A stretch of DNA of 64,000 nt from Orientallactaga sibirica (GCA_036365145.1 JAEOAD010000026.1:124001-188000), one strand, 5' to 3'; positions 14,020-29,343 are shown, numbered from the stretch's first letter. Made by a program: numbers and translations. The notes: generated by a model from the sequence alone, not told the origin.

Positions 14020-14550
14020 GGATTCAGAACAGAATGCATAAAGGATGGAAACAGCCCAAATATGTCAATTGGTGATTGCACAAAATGTAGTCCAACTCCA
14101 ACACAAAGAATATCATTCAGCCACGACAAGAAGTGAGGTCTGGGGCCTTGGAGAGATGGCTTGGCTGTTGAAGTGCTTGGATGAAAAGCCTGGCAGCCCC
14201 AGTTGGGCTCCCCAGTACCCATGTCAAGCCAGGTGCATCTGGAGTTCACATACAGTGGCAGGAGGCCCTGGTGTGTCCATTCTCTCCTCTCTAATTCTTT
14301 CTCTCTCTCTCTCTCCCTCTCACTCTTTCTGACTGCAAATCAATAAAAATATTTTTAAGTATTTTATTCATCTGAGAGAGCGAGATAGAGTACATACCAG
14401 AGTCTCTCACCTCTGTGAATGAACGCCAGATGCATGCACCACTTTGTGCATCTGGCTTTACATGGGTACTGGGGAATCGAACCTGGGTTGGCAGGCTTTG
14501 TAAATAAGCACATTGAACTACTGAGCCCTCTCTCCAGACCCTAAAAAAAT

Positions 14551-14581
<31 letters not shown>

Positions 14582-14704
14582 AAAGTTTGAAGCCAGGCTG
14601 GTGGCACATGCCTTGAATCCCAGCACTCAGGAGGCACCCTGAGACTACAAAGTGAAGTCCAGGTCAGCCTGGGCTAGAGTGAGACCCTACCTCAGAAAAC
14701 CAAA

Positions 14705-14743
<39 letters not shown>

Positions 14744-17700
14744 AGTTTGAATCAACCTACAATGTAATTGGTCCTTAAAAATATTATTTCAAGTGAAACA
14801 GCTGGACACAAAAGGCATAAACTGTATGATTCCATTTAATTTCTCTCTGTGTGTGGATTATGGAATTGAGCCCCAGCAAGCCCTATACCACTGAGCTATC
14901 TCCCCTGATTCTACTTATTAGAAACACCCAGAATAGGCAAGCGTCTGCGGAGGGCACAGTGAGATTAAAATCTCAGATTTTCCATCTCTGGCACCCTCTC
15001 CAAAGCTCAGGGTCTACTGGTGGCGGAAAGAATGGAAGAGCCAAAGGAAGGGCACCACTCATTACAATGACCTCTCAGTCATGACACCAGCAATACCCTC
15101 ACGAGACCCTGCTAATGGGAGAAAAAGATGATGACATCACAATAAAAGAGAGACTAATGGAGAGAGGAGGGGATATGATGGAGAGTGGAGTTGTGAAGAG
15201 GAAAGTGGGGGGAGGGAAGGAATTATCATGTTTTATTGTCTGTAAGTATAAAAGTGGTCAATCATAAAAATATACATTAAAAAAATGAAATAAAAATCTC
15301 AGGTTTTCACCCAGGAGCTCCCAAAGGCAGCGAGGCCTCAGCTGGAGTCCTCATTGTTAGTCTTTGTTCTGAACTGACTGCTTGTAATCTCAGTCAGTGA
15401 GTAGATTCAATATCTGAGAGAGAGAGAGAGTGAGGCGGAGGGGAGGGAGAGAATGGGCGCACCAGCGCCTCCAGCCACTGCAAACCAATTCCAGATGCAT
15501 GCACCACCCTGGCTTACATGGGTTCTGGGGAGTCGAACCTGGGTCCCTAGGCTTCACAGGCAAGCGTCTTAAGCACTAAACCATCTCTCCAGCCTTAAGA
15601 TTTTTTTTTTTTAAATCACGGTCCCCAATGTGACTCCATGAACGACTAGCCTTTGAGGGTGTGACCTGCTCATGACGCATTCATAAAATCTTACCAAAAA
15701 TGTGCATTCTGCATTTGAGCAGGAAAGAGCTTTCATTGATACATATATATATATATATTTGAGAGAGACAGAAAGAGACAGAGGGGAAGAGGCAGAGAGA
15801 GAATGGGCGAGCCAGGGCCTTTTCAGCCGCTGTGAACGAACTCCAGACGTGTGCGCCCCTTGTGTGCATGTGCAACATTGCTCTCTTGCGTCACTTTTGC
15901 GTCTGGCTAAATGTGGGACCTGGAGATTCGAACAGCCGTTCTTAGGCTTTGCAGGCAGGCGCCTTAACCGCCAGGCCATGTCTCCAGCCTAAAAATATAT
16001 TTTTATTTGAGAGCAAAGAGCAAGCATGAGAGACTACAGGTGCACCCGGGCTTCTTGCACTGCAAACAAACTCCTCACCACAAGCTCCACTTTGTGCATC
16101 TGACTTTACGTGGGTACTGGGGAATCGAACCCAGGCGGCAGGGTTTGTAAACAAGCACCTTTGACCACTGAGCCATCTCCCCAGCCCAGAGCTTTCATCA
16201 TCTTCACACAGGGGTCTGTTACCCCCTCCCCTCAAGATGGAGAACCACTGCAATGTATCTGGCCAGACGCCCCTGGTCGTTCAAGACTCTGGACAAAGGC
16301 ACAAGTGATGCCTGGAGTCCAGCATTTGGACAAGTGTTTCTGGAGTTTGGCGCCATTTCTGTGATACTTACCTCGCCAAGTCATTCAGGTCCAACCGGCC
16401 GTCGTTATTTCTGTCAAAGATCTTCATCTGAAAGACACAAAGGAAGACAGTGGTAAGAAATACTCCTTCCAGGAATTCACTTGAAAGTCACTAAAGCACT
16501 TTTCTATTTCGCCCTTCGGATGACGAGTTCTCCTAAGCAGAAGGATCCCCTCTGCCGGGGTGGGGTAGGGTGGGTGCTGCAGTCTGTTATAGAATGCATC
16601 GCGCCTCGGGCAGTGTGTTGGGTGGTCAGAGCAGCAGCCCGCCCCACCTCGGCGGCTTACCACAGCGCAGGTCTGTCTCTTGCTCTCATTGTATGAGAAT
16701 CAAAGGCTGGCTGGCAACAAGACTCTCAAAGTAGCTACTTTCTGGCACGATTCCTGGTTGCTATGGCAGGAAGAGAATGGCAACGCACTCCGTGATTAAA
16801 ATTTCATTATCCAAAGCCAACCGTTGGCCACACCTGGCTTCAAACGGGCACAGCAGTGTGATCCACTGTGTCCTTGGAGGGACAGAGGAATTATTGTGGG
16901 AGAGCAGAACTACCTACCTCATTTCGGGCAGGGAAATAGTGCTTGCAGGCTTACAGCTTGAGTCTGGGACTTGTTGTTTATTTTTATTTATTTATTTTTT
17001 AATTTAATTTAATTTAGTTTAATTTTTGTTTTTCAAGGTAGAGTCTCACTCTAGCCCAGGCTGACCTGGAATTCACCATGTAGTCTCAGGATGGCCTTGA
17101 ACTCATGATTGCTGATTGCTGGGATTCAAAGTGTGCGCCACCATGCCCCGCTGATGTGGGACTTTTGAGTAAGGGTTTCTCTGTGTAGTTTTATGGTCCC
17201 CATATAACACATCAGCAACCAAGCTGGGGGGGGGGGTCTTATCAGACAGGATCCCTATTGAGGGAAGAAGAAATATGAGACGGAAATGGGGACTGAGACC
17301 TAGTTTCTTTTTTATATTATTTTTATTTTTTGTTTTTTCCAGGTAGGGTCTCACTCTGGCCCAGGCTGACCTGGAATTCACTATGCAGTCTCAGGGTGGC
17401 CTTGATCCTCCTACCTCTGCCTCCCAAGTGCTGGGATTAAAGGCGTGCGCCACCACGCCTGGCTAGACTGGATTTTTGAGCCAGCTGGGGCAAGGATGGA
17501 GTGTTTGGAAGGCAGACTGGGTTAGAAATAGCTGGGGTATGCCCCCTTCTTGGCAGCTACACTTGCAAACCATGTAAGTTCTCACTTTAATAAGTATTTG
17601 ACTTTGCCAACATTCACACTCGGGAGGCAGAGGTAGGAGGATCGCCGTGAGTTCGAGGTCACCCTGAGACTACAGAGTGAATTCCAGGTCAGCCTGGGCT

Positions 17701-20700
17701 AGAGTGAGACCCTACCTGGAAAATCCAAAATAATAATAGTGATAATGATAATTAAATGAAATATTAAATCTGTCTAAGAAGGTAACAAAGCAAGGCTCTA
17801 AGCATATGCTTCGGCTTGTGTCCTCCACAGACCCACGTGTTAATGAAGTCCGGGGGGCTCAGCCTGTGGTGCTAATGGGAGGTCTTGGTCCCTGGGGACA
17901 TGCACTTGAAGGGGACTGTGGGACACTGCTCTCTGCTTCTCTCTCTGTTTGGAGAGAACACGATGTGCTCCCTCATGACACACCCACAGGAATGGGGGCC
18001 CAGCACCTACAAACTCAAACCTCTGAACCCACGAGCCAAACTCCAACCTTCCCTCCAACAAGCTCATTATCCCAGGCGTTTTGTCACAGTGTCAGAAAGT
18101 TGCCAGCCACAGCATATCAGTCGAGAGAGGTCTCTCAAGTGGGCCAGTCTCTGAATCATTCTTAACTTTATAGAGTTCCACTCTACACTGTGAAATTGGT
18201 TTGCTCCGTGCTTGGTGACGAAATAAAACATCTGACGCTGTAAATAATGTGTCCAGAGCTGTGCTACATCCTTCTCCTTGTGTGTGTGTGTGGTGAGTGT
18301 GTGTGTGTGGGGACATGTGTCCATATGTCTTGTCCCCAACTCTGCATCTTCCAAAAGAAATGGAACCTTCATGAGAGCTGCGTTGACTCCACAGTGTCGA
18401 CTTTAAATGCTTCACTCAGTGGATTGATGCACAACGAATCCCTTTATGTACGTCCTCAGCCCCTAAGATCCCAAGACCCCTCTGATTCCAAGATACAAAT
18501 GCTCAAGTCTCTTAGTTAAAATGGTAGGGGGCTTGCATAGAACCCACACACCCCCTCTGCACTCTAGATAACCTTGAGTGTCCATAAATAATACCTAACG
18601 CCACGTGAGCAGCCGTTTTGGCATCGTTTAGGGAATATTGACAAGGGCAAACGACCCTTGCGCATGTTCAGTACAGACTCAATTTCCCTCTCCCCTCCCC
18701 CAAGCATTTTCCGTCTTCAAGCGGCTGCATCCACGGATGCAGAGTCCAGAGAGACAAAGGGCCCACGGAATAGACTTGGTGCAGCCTGGCAGCTGCTGCC
18801 GTGTGGTGGTGGTAGCCTAGAATCCAGCTCATGCCAAGCCTGGCCCCTAGGGAAGCTGGGCTCCATGCTAATGCAGCTCCCCGGGCCAGGGCAGCGCTCG
18901 GGTACTTCCTGGGCCAAATCACAGAGTTCCTAGAACTCAGGGTTCCCCGACTAGAGGAGGCAGAACTCAAATCCCTACACTCACATTTCCTCATCAAAGA
19001 CTTGGTATCCAACGAGGTGACGCCTGCCCAGGACAATCACAGGATGTCATGCTAAGCAGAGCAACTGCTTCCTGCCAGGCCTGCTCACTCCACGTGGGAG
19101 CTGGAGAACCACTGGGGACCCATGGCCAGGGGAGTGTGGCAGCTAACAGAAGGCCTGTGATTGGTGGAAATACAGTGTATGAGGGACTGTTGTGATTGGT
19201 CACGTGGTGTCCTTCATTTGCATGATGGTTTGCCATGTTGGCCCAAACCTAGTTCTTGAGTTGCACGAATGTCTTCCGTGATGGGTGCAGAGGTCGCTGC
19301 CACGCCCCCTCGCTGGCTGAGGACTCTAGCCATTCTTACTTATCTGGTCTTTCAAGTGAGCTTCAGTGTTTAAACACCCCAATCAAAGACCTACACACAG
19401 GCTGGAGAGATGGCTCTGCAGTTAAATGCACTTGCTTGCAAAGCCTGACTGCCTGGCTTCAGTTCCCCGGTTCCCACAAACTGTCAGATATGCAAAGTGG
19501 CGCATGCTCCTGCAGTTCGTTTGCAATAGCACACTCATTCTCATTCTTATTCTCTCTCTCTCCTTGCAAACGTTTCTCCAGGGCTGCAGAGGAAGCAGGC
19601 CATCCACTCTTCACTCACCACGCTCCTCACTCACCATGGTGCCCGTGTACTCTTCCAGCTTCCCCTCGGAGATGGTCTTTTTGTGGTGGAGGAAGAGGTC
19701 CTGAAGGAAGTTCTGTGATACCAAGAGAAAATTGATCTTTTATACACTGTGGCTCAAATCTTCTTAAAGGCCTTTTTAAAAAAAAAAAAAAAAAAAAACT
19801 TTTTTTTTTTGGTTTGGTTTTTGAGGTAGGGTCTCACTCTAGCTCAGGCTGACCTGGAATTCACTATGTGGTCTCAGGGTGGCCTCGAATTCACTGCGAT
19901 CCTCCTACCTCTGCCTCCCGAGTGCTGGGATTAAAGGCGTGCGCCACCACGCCCAGCAAGGAGGAAACATGTTATCATTAAGCAGTAAGTATTTCTATGA
20001 AGGTGCTCTTGGAACCTGGAGCATATTCCCAAACATGGAAAAGCATCCAAGACTCCATTATACCTCTTTCCCAAGAGCCACAAGGTGACCAGCACATTCT
20101 GGCTTCCCCTTTAAAATGGTCGTGGGCTGGAGAGATGGCTCAGTGGTTAACGTGCTTGTCTGCAAAGCCTAACGGCGCAGATTCAGTTCCCCAGTACCTA
20201 TTTAAAGCCAGATGCAGAAAGTGGCTCAAGCAACTAGAATTTGTTTGCAGTGGCTAGAGGCCCTGGCAGATACATTCTCTCTCTCTCTCTCTTTCTCATT
20301 CTCTCTCCTTATGAATAAATAAAAATAAACAATTATTTAAAATAATATTTAAATTTTTTATTATATTTATTATTAGGGAGAGAGAGAGTAAGGGCACACC
20401 AGGACCTCTTGTTGCTCCAAATCAACTCCAGACACATACCCCACTTTGTGCACCTGGCTTTATATGGGTGTTGGGGAATTGAACCCAGGATGTAGGCTTT
20501 GCAAGCACGAGCCACTAACTGCTGAGCCTTCTTCCCAACCCCAGCATTCTGTCTTCTTAACATATACTGTTTTATTTTTTAAAGATTTATTTTATTTTAT
20601 TTATTTAATTGAGAGAGAGGGAGAAAGAGAGAATGGGCATGCCAGGGCTTGCAGACACTGCAAAGGAACTCCAGACACATGTGCTACCTTGTGCATCTGG

Positions 20701-23700
20701 CTTACATGGGTACTGGGGAATCAAATCTGGGTCTTCAGGCTTCACAAACAAATGCCATAACCACTAGTCATCTCGCCAGCACATCATACACTTTTTTAAA
20801 AAGTATTTTTATTTATAAGCAGAGAGGGATAGAGACAATGGGTGCACCAGGATCTCCGGCCACTGCAACTGGACTCCAGATGCATGTGCCACTTTGTGTA
20901 TCTGGCTTTATGTGGGTCCTGGGGAATCAAACCTGGGTCCTTAGACTTTGCAGAAAAGCACCTTAACCACGTAGCCATTTCTCCAGCCCCCATATACTTT
21001 TTAAAAAGTAACAAGTTCAAATTCGTGTGTCATGGCCCCACAGGACTCACATTCACGATGCACACTTATCAAGACCCCAATGACTAGCAAACCCACCCTT
21101 CGCCCAGCAGCAATCCCTATGACACTCACACGAAGTTCTGCTGCTGAGATGAAGCCGCTGCTGTCAGCATCGTATTTGCGCCAAATCTGAAACACACAAA
21201 CCCACTAATCAGGCATATTAGTTACCTTCACGTTGCCGTGACCAACGATCTGACAGAAAGCACCTTAAAGGCAGAAAGGTTCGTTGTGCCTCGTGGTTTA
21301 AGAAGCGACACAGTCCATTATGGAATGAGCTGGTGAGACAGAAGTCTCATTATTGTATAGGGATCAATGAATGCAGAGGAAGTGGGGCCGTGCCATAAAA
21401 CCTCAACTCAACTCCCTCTCCCACCAGTCACTTCATTCCTCCAAGATGTGTCACAACCTAAAGGTGCTAGAAGCTTCCTAACCAGCACCACCAGTGGGGA
21501 CCAAGTTTTTAGACACATGAGTGCATGGGGAAAATTTCCCATTCAAACTATGACATTTAATATCCTCAAATAATCTGAGGTCGACTTAGACTGGAAACTT
21601 GTGCTTTGGCATCTGAACACTGCCTCTGAGTGGATGCAAATAGACTTTTCACGGGAACTTTCAGGCTTCCTTTGGTGACAGCAATAGTTTGAACAGAACT
21701 CAGTAGAAATGGGACACTGTACTTGGAGCTATTAAGAAGATCACAGGGCTGGGAAGAGGCTGTGTGGTTGCAAGGTGCTTGCTTACAAAGCCTGCTTGCC
21801 TGAGTTTAATTCCCCGGCACCCACGTAAAGCCAGGTACACAAAGTGGTTCATGTGCCTGAATTCATTTGTAATGGCAAGAGACCCTGGCACATCCATCCT
21901 TATTTTCTCTCTCTTTCAGTTCCAGAAAAATAAATTTTTAAAATTTAAAAAACTAGAATGAGTTGCCAATATTTGAAAACAGACAGCTTCCCACGCAGTG
22001 TAGATGCCTGTTCAGTATCCTCACAGGACGACAAGCAGCTCAACAGAGCCACTGGCTTCAGATGAGCTCAGGTCCCGCAGGGCCCACAACGCTCCCCTTC
22101 CTGCCACTCCAAGCCTCCTCGCACATTCCATTTTTCCACCTACCTATCCAGCCCTTGTCAAGTGCAGCCCAGGCCAGCACTGAGAGAGCCCACAAGGTGT
22201 AGGGTCAAAAGCCTGGGGGCTTTTGTTTGTTTGTTTGTTTTTGGTTTTGTTTTTTCGAAGCAGGGTCTTGCTGTAGCCCAGGCTGACCTGGAAGTCACTA
22301 TGTAGTCTCAGGCTGGGCTCGAACTCATGGCGATCCTCTTACCTCTGTCTCCTGAGTGCTGGGATTAAAGGCATGCGCCACCATGCCCGGCTTGGGCCTG
22401 GGGTCTTCTTGTCTTGGTCTTTTCTCCTGCCTTGAGTATCTTGGAGGGATGGAAGGTGCCACACCCTCTATCTCCATGGAGACACCACCACTCACCTGCA
22501 TAAACTCCACACTGTTGTCCAAGGGGGTTTCCAGGCGAAAGAAGAGGAGGAAGTTTTCATCCTCAGACAAGAACAAGCTGGCTAGCTACGGGAACAGAAG
22601 AAGGGCAGTCAGGGGCGCTGGCCAGCATCCATGTCTGCAGTCAAAGGTTCGCGGTCCTTACAATGTGGCTTCAGATAGCGTGAGACAGAGCCCAGCTTGT
22701 AGCTCTGAACCTCTGATTGTCACTCACAGCTTTACTGGTTCTTTTTTTTGGAGAGAGAGAGAGAGAGAGAGGGAGAAGAAGACAGATAGAGATGGGCGCG
22801 CCAGCAGCCTCTCAGCCACTGTGAACGAAGTCCAGATACGTGCGCCCCCTTGTGGTCAAGTGTGGCATTGCACACTTGCGTCACTTTGCATCTGGCTAAA
22901 CGTGGGACCTGGAGATTGGAACTGGCGTTCTTACGCTTAGCAGGCAGGCGTCTTAACCGCTAAGCCATCTCTCCAGCCCTTTACTGGTTCTTTTTTAAAG
23001 TACTGTATTCCTACCAGGTGTGAAACTATGCATGGCGGCCCTCCATGAGCTTACAATAGAAAACAACATCAATACTAGTAGTGAGTTTTTAGTTCTTTTT
23101 AAAATATTTTATTTATTTACTTATTTTGAGAGGAAATAAAAAGACAGAATAGGTACACCAGGACCTCCAGCTGCTGCAAATGAACTCCAGACTCATGCAC
23201 CACCTTGTGCATCTGGCTTACATGGGTACTGGGGAATCAAACCTGGGTCCTTAGGCTTTGCAGGCAAGCGCCTTTACTGCTAAGCCATCTCTCCAGCCCC
23301 AATGAAGAGTTTTTAAGCATGTAACATGTCCAAATGCTATTCTAAGAACCTCCAATATTAAATTAACTCTATAATAGAAATAATATAATATATATAATAT
23401 TATATATATTATAATAATTATATACTATAATAATTATATAATATAGTTATATAATTATAATAATATAATAGAAAATGAGAGATTTGCCAGGCATTACTAA
23501 AAGGATCATATATGTGTATGTTAAGTCCTATAAGCTTTTTTTTCTATTTTATCTTGATAAATATATTTCTATTTATTTGTTTGTGTGTGTGTGTGTGTGT
23601 ATGTATGTGTGCATGACAGGGTCTCCTGCTACTGTAAACAAACACCCTTCCAGCTTTACATGGGTGGGTGGAGAACTGAACCTGGGCAGACAGTCCTTGC

Positions 23701-26700
23701 AAACAAGCATCTTTAACCACTGAGCAAGCTCCCCAGGCCTTTGCTTTTTAAAAATTAATTAATTAATTAATTAATTAATTAATGTTGAGAGAAAGAGTAC
23801 GGGTGTACGCGGGCCTCTTGCTGCTGCAAACAAGCTGCAGAAGCATGCGCCACTTTGTGTGTCTGGCTTTACGTGGGGACTGGGGAATTGAACTCGGGCT
23901 GGTAAGCTTCAAAAGCAATCACCTTGATAACCACTGAGCCATCTTCCCAGCCCTGATTTTGATTTTTTTTTAATTTTTATTTATTTATTTGCAAGCAGAG
24001 AGAGAAAGAAAGAAAAGAGAGGCAGACAGAGAGCGAATGGGCATGCCAGGGCCTCCAGCCACTGCAAACGAACTCCAGGTGCATGTGCGTCTTGTGCAGC
24101 TGGCTTACGTGGGTCCTGGAGAATTGAACCAGGATCCTTTGGCTTTGCAGGCAAATGCCCTAACCGCTAAGCCATTTCTCCAGCCCTCCTGATTTTTATT
24201 TTTGAGACAGGGTCTCACAAAGTAGCTCAAGTTGGCCTAGAACTTGAAGTAATTCTCCTGTCTCAGCCCGTCATGTGCTGGGATTACAGTGGTGAGCCAC
24301 AACACCTGGCTTACCTCTTATAACCCTGTGCTAAGTGACCTACATCCCCAGACCCTCCATTGTCTTTTAAAGGAAAATGACAGCCCTCTGCTGGAAAGCC
24401 AAAAGACGTGCATTATGAAACGTACCTCTTTCATCAGTATGCGACCTTCTTTCGGGGCTTCGTGGACAGTCATAAACTGCTGCTTCACCTTCTGCACACT
24501 TTCTTCCATGACTGCATCCTGCAACGGGCCCCAGAGAACCACATTTAAACCACTGGGACCCCCCAAAATACAGCCAAGATAACCTGTATTCAAAGCACAC
24601 AGCCAGATCTTTGTTATTCTAACCTAGAAAGGGATCCCCTGGCTCGGGTGGCTTGAATGAAATGTCCCCATAGGCTCATGTGTTTTGAATACTTGGCCCA
24701 CTGGTGGCAGTTTGGGGGCGTGGTGGAGCTTTGCAGAGGCAGAGTCTTGCAGGAGGCAGCGTGTTGCTGGGGGCAGGCCTTGTTCCCTCTTTCTGCTTCC
24801 TCCCAGCTGATGGGACGAGGCATAATGCCTGCTGTCTGTTCTTGCCATGCGTCCCCCACGCTCCATGATGGAACATCTTGACACAGGAAGCTGAGACAAA
24901 CCCTTTCCTTACATCAGCTGCTTCTGCTTGGGTGTCTGGTCCCAGCACCAAGAAGGTAACTGGGACCCTTTAAAGCCACTTAAAGCGACCCTGTCTTCCT
25001 GAGCGAGAGATGATGGGGATGGAGGAGGTTTCTTTGTCCACTGTCACCTACCAAACTTTCAGCTAGATAAAGACTGTGCTCAGTGAGTTACCAAGAAAAG
25101 AATGGCGGGGTGGGGGTGCTGGAGAGATGGCTCAGCAGTTAAGGCACTTGCCTGCAAAGCCTTCAATGCCTCAGTGTTCACATAAAGCCAGATACATAAA
25201 GTGGCACATGAGTCTGGACTTCATTTGCAGTGGCAGTGACTGGATGCCTGGTACTTGCATGCCCTCTCTCTCTCATAAGCAAATGAGTAAATAAAATATT
25301 TTTAAAAAGAAAAGGATGGAAAGAAACTGAGGCATGAGAGCACTGGGAGAACAAACTTCAAGATCATCCTTTGGTTGGTTACAAGAAAAGGCTAAGTTGC
25401 AATCAATATGTAGATGTTCTTCTCAAGGACTCTCGGGTTTTCATTTCATTTCATTTATTTATTTATTTACTTGAGAAAGGGGAAGACAGACAGAGAGAGA
25501 GGAGAGAGAGAGAACAGACATGCCAGGGCTTCCAGCTACTGAAAATGAACGTTGTGCATCTGGCTTTATGTGGGTACTGGGGAGTCAGACTCAGGCCATC
25601 AGGCATTGCAAGCAAGTGCCTTTAATTGCTGAGCCATCTCTCCGGCCCAGGTTTGACGTTTTTTAATGAAAATGTCCAGCTTTGAGGGCACCCAGTCTGC
25701 TATAGACCCTTCCCTTAATCTGCTTGAACTCTCCAAAGAAAAAATAATTATGAAAGCCGGGCGTAGTGGTGGCACGTGCCTTTTAATCCCAGCACTTGGG
25801 AGGCAGATGTAGGAGGATCGCTGTGAGTTCAAGGCCACCCTGAGACTACAGAGTGAGTTCCAGGTCAGCCTGGGCTGGAGTAAGTCCTTACATTGAAAAT
25901 CATAATAATAGTTATTATTATTATTTTTATGAAGAAAAGAATTGAAAAGGAAACCAGAGAAATGGGGTCATGAATGAGCTTCCAGAGCTAGCACATCTCT
26001 CTTCCGTGTACAGCATTCCCAACGTATCCAATGATCTCCTTAGTGGAGTTCTGCTTAACGCAAGAAAGGTGACACATATCAGCAACAGTGAAGAATCGAT
26101 TTTGATGCAAAAGCCCAGGAGCCCAGGCAAGACCAAACATCGCGAGACTCCATAATGGTGGGAATTCGCGTTGAAGTCATCTCTGTAATATTGTTATCTT
26201 GGAAGGTCCCATGCCTTTGGGCCATGAGCTAAAGAGCCAGCAAGGGTGACACTGTGTACCATTGCTGCCGGTGTGTTGTGGGACAAAGGTGACTCGGAGC
26301 TGCTGGGAAGTTCCTCGAAGGTCCCATCCATCTACCTTATGTACAGAACAGTCCACGGGTGGCACTGGATTTACCCAGCTGCTCCCCTTTTCCCACCTGT
26401 AATTCTCAAGAATAATTACAGAAGGTGTTGGGAAATAAACATCCTGGGGTCAAAAACAATTTGTTTGAACAACCCAGACATTTCCCAAAAATATACATAT
26501 TAGCCCAGCACAACACATCACTTCCAGTGTTAAAGCCCAGGGCAGTCTGCTTTCTGCTGCACACCTACTATGTGCCCAGCCCTATGCCACTCCAGAATCA
26601 TGACACTCAGAGAGTCAGAGCTGGATGTCACCCCACATCAAAGGGATGTTGAGAGGCACCATTCTGTCATGCCTTCCCCCCGCCCACCCCCCACTGGGAC

Positions 26701-29343
26701 TGCTCATGAAAGGCTGTCACAAAGTGAAGAGCTGGTAGGAAGGGAAGTGTGGGAGAGAAAAATTCCATTCACACGAAGAGGGCAGAAGGGTAAATTCTCG
26801 TGAAGTGCCGGCCAGGAAGTGAGCATGAAGCAACGTGCAATCATTCATAAGTGGAACCTCAGTGACCTTCACAGTGACCTTGGAAGACAGCTATATGTCA
26901 CCACTCACTTCATTCCTTGACGTCACTCCTTGGGTCCTCTGTCCTTCGGAATGTAGTAACTGAGTGAATGAATTCATGCTTCATAGAGTCCCAGCGGAGA
27001 CTTAACAGTGAGGAAAACATTTCACTTAGAAAACTACACTAGCGAGAAGGTGAGGGTCCCCACAACAAATGAAAATTATTAGTAGTAAAAAATAAAGACG
27101 ACATCTATGTGAAAAACTGTTTCAGCTGCTAAGGCAGAGTGAAAGCATTCAAGTGTGATTGAGAGGCTAAATTAATCAAATGGAGCTGCGTGCTGCAGCC
27201 CCGCTGAGGCCATCTGCTAGGGTGCTGGCTTTGGCCCTGTATTTAGCGAGATTAAAACAGGAGCACGTGGGCAGATTGACTGGAAATACATCAACAAACT
27301 CTATTCGTTTGATGGTTGTGGACAGGGATGAGTCAAAGGTTTTGCTTTTAAAAAAATGACTATATTCCTAAGTGAACAAACGAAATGTCAGGTGAAAATA
27401 CGGACAAGGCTGGAGAGAGAGTTCAGCCGTTAAAGGCTCTTGATTGCAGAGCCTAATGACCTGGGTTCAGTTCTCCAGGACCCACGTAAAGCCAGATGCA
27501 CAACATGGCAAATGCATCTGGAGTTCATTTATTTACTCTGGAACATGGCACCTTGTTCTCCACGTGGGACTGTGTTGTACTTCGGGGTTCGAAGGATGCT
27601 CACCTTTGTAGTTGTGTTGGGATAAAGCTGTATTTCAGCCAAGCACATCTGAAGTCGAGGCAACAGTGACGGGATTCTACACGTCGCCTTCAATCTGTGA
27701 GCACAGAGCCGAAACTCCGTCCATTCCGACCTCTAACCTCAAAGCCTGTGTCTAAAAGAACCCAGCGGTTCCTCTGGCGGGATTCCCCACCAGTCCTTGG
27801 GTGACACTCAAGCTTCCTGGGGGGTAATCATCAGAGCACTGAAAAGGCCCAGCATGCTCTGTCATCTGCGAGTGAGGGGGCATGCCGGTGAAGGCTCAGT
27901 AGTGGACAGGCTGGCTTTTGTCCAGTATAGAGGCCAGCTCTTAGCATGTATTAAGGAAAAGGTAGGGTAAGGTTATCCGAGAACAGCTACAGCTTCTGAC
28001 GGTCTCATTCAAGCAGCCTCCCCTCCCTCCCACCCGGAGGCTGTACAGAATGTGTACAAGCAGGCTGGATGCTGGTGGGAAATGATGAGAGAACAGCTTG
28101 CTAATAGAATTCTCAACAGCCTCCTTCTGGGATCTCTGTGACCCACGTATCTGCGGGGGGAAAACACAGCTGAAGTTCCCGCCTCCGAAGGACCACTTGG
28201 CAGTGGGTTGCCCAAGACTACATGGCTTTGTTGCTCTTGGGAGCCTGGCCTCCGCGTCCCATCCAAAGCAGGTACCACATGCACATGAGGGCAGCCTCTC
28301 CCCGCTGAACTTTCTCAGCATGACAGAATCCCAGAATGAGGAATCGGTTCTTCAATCACGCTTAACCAGGCAGCCTGGCATGCCTGGCAAGGCCCCTGCC
28401 ACCATACTCCCCAGTGGACCTGCCCTGGCAATTTGTAAAGGGTTTGACAGCAGATGATACCATCTCTGGTTGATAGTTTAACTATCAGAGTCGCATTTCT
28501 GGCCAAGGGCTGAGGACAGGCACTGGGCTGCTATCAGCTGCTGGCTATATTAGAAGTCCTCCATGAGTCCTCATTGTTCCTTGCAGGGACAGAAGGTAAA
28601 GCGAGATTCAAGATGACTTAGGGTGCTTTTGAAATGTAAGATCTGGGCTGGAGAGATGGCTTAGTGGTTAAGGTGCTTGCCTGCAAAGCCTAAGGCCCCA
28701 GGTTCTATCCCCCAGTACCCACATAAAGCCAGATGCACAAGCATGCATCTGGAGTTCAACTGCAGCAGCCGGAAGGCCTGTTGTGCGCACGCTCTCTCTC
28801 TCCCTCGCTCTCTCATTCTCTCACTCTGCTTGCAAATAAATGAATAAATAAAATATTTAGAAAAGAAAAGAGATAAAGCAGGGAAAAGAGATGAGACAGA
28901 GACAGGTAAGAGAGGAAAAGAGAAATAAAAGACTTGGGGAAGAGAAGGGCCAGGAGAGAACTTTGAGAGACAGATTGGAAATAGAGGAAAGAATGAGAAA
29001 GAGAGCTGAGGACCAGGGAAGAAACAGGACGTCTGTGAGATGCAAGACATGGAAAGATCACAGAGAAAGGCAAAAAGAAAAAAGAAAAAGAAAAAAAATG
29101 GAGCCAATAGCTGCAGAGCACAGAAGCGCACAGAAAGACAAGAGACAAAGAGATACTGAACGTGAGAGGCAGACAGCGTCACGAAGGGGTTTGTAGGAGC
29201 TAGTTGTACCCCCAGCCCAAACCCACACACCCTCCCGTGTGCTCCTCACGGGGGGTGGGGGAGCTCTTCAGTACTTTCACTGGCTCCCATGGGAGAGTGG
29301 GAGAGCTGTCAGTGCTCCCCCAGGTAAGCCGTCAGAGACGAGC

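Larger units (their letters stand above)
12990..14970 (+). mobile_element. Ancient L1 fragment (ORF2 end and 3' region), broken up by SINEs
   Basis: CCAATTGCATTTTATACACTAGCAATGAGC, GTTAAATATAGAATTAGCATG ... TCCAATTCCACTTCTAGGAA, GGATGGAAACAGCCCAAATATG and TAAACTGTATGATTCCATTT appear in the order found in old mammalian L1 (L1M) 3' ends. SINEs at 13168, 13357, 14146, 14354 and 14588 and a (CA)n interrupt it. It is highly decayed. Confidence 0.7.

Noticed and set aside
12990..14970. A working L1 ORF2
   Set aside because: Frames are broken throughout and interrupted by SINEs; only short words survive.
18340..19395. A small extra SCGN exon in intron 6
   Set aside because: The joined coding sequence is already complete and in frame; no EF-hand-like segment is missing.
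22356..22940. 194-residue plus-strand open frame
   Set aside because: It is antisense to SCGN exon 4 and runs through a B1 and a SINE B.
28661..29230. 189-residue Phe/Ser/Leu-rich minus-strand frame
   Set aside because: Antisense of a SINE plus a GA-rich tract.
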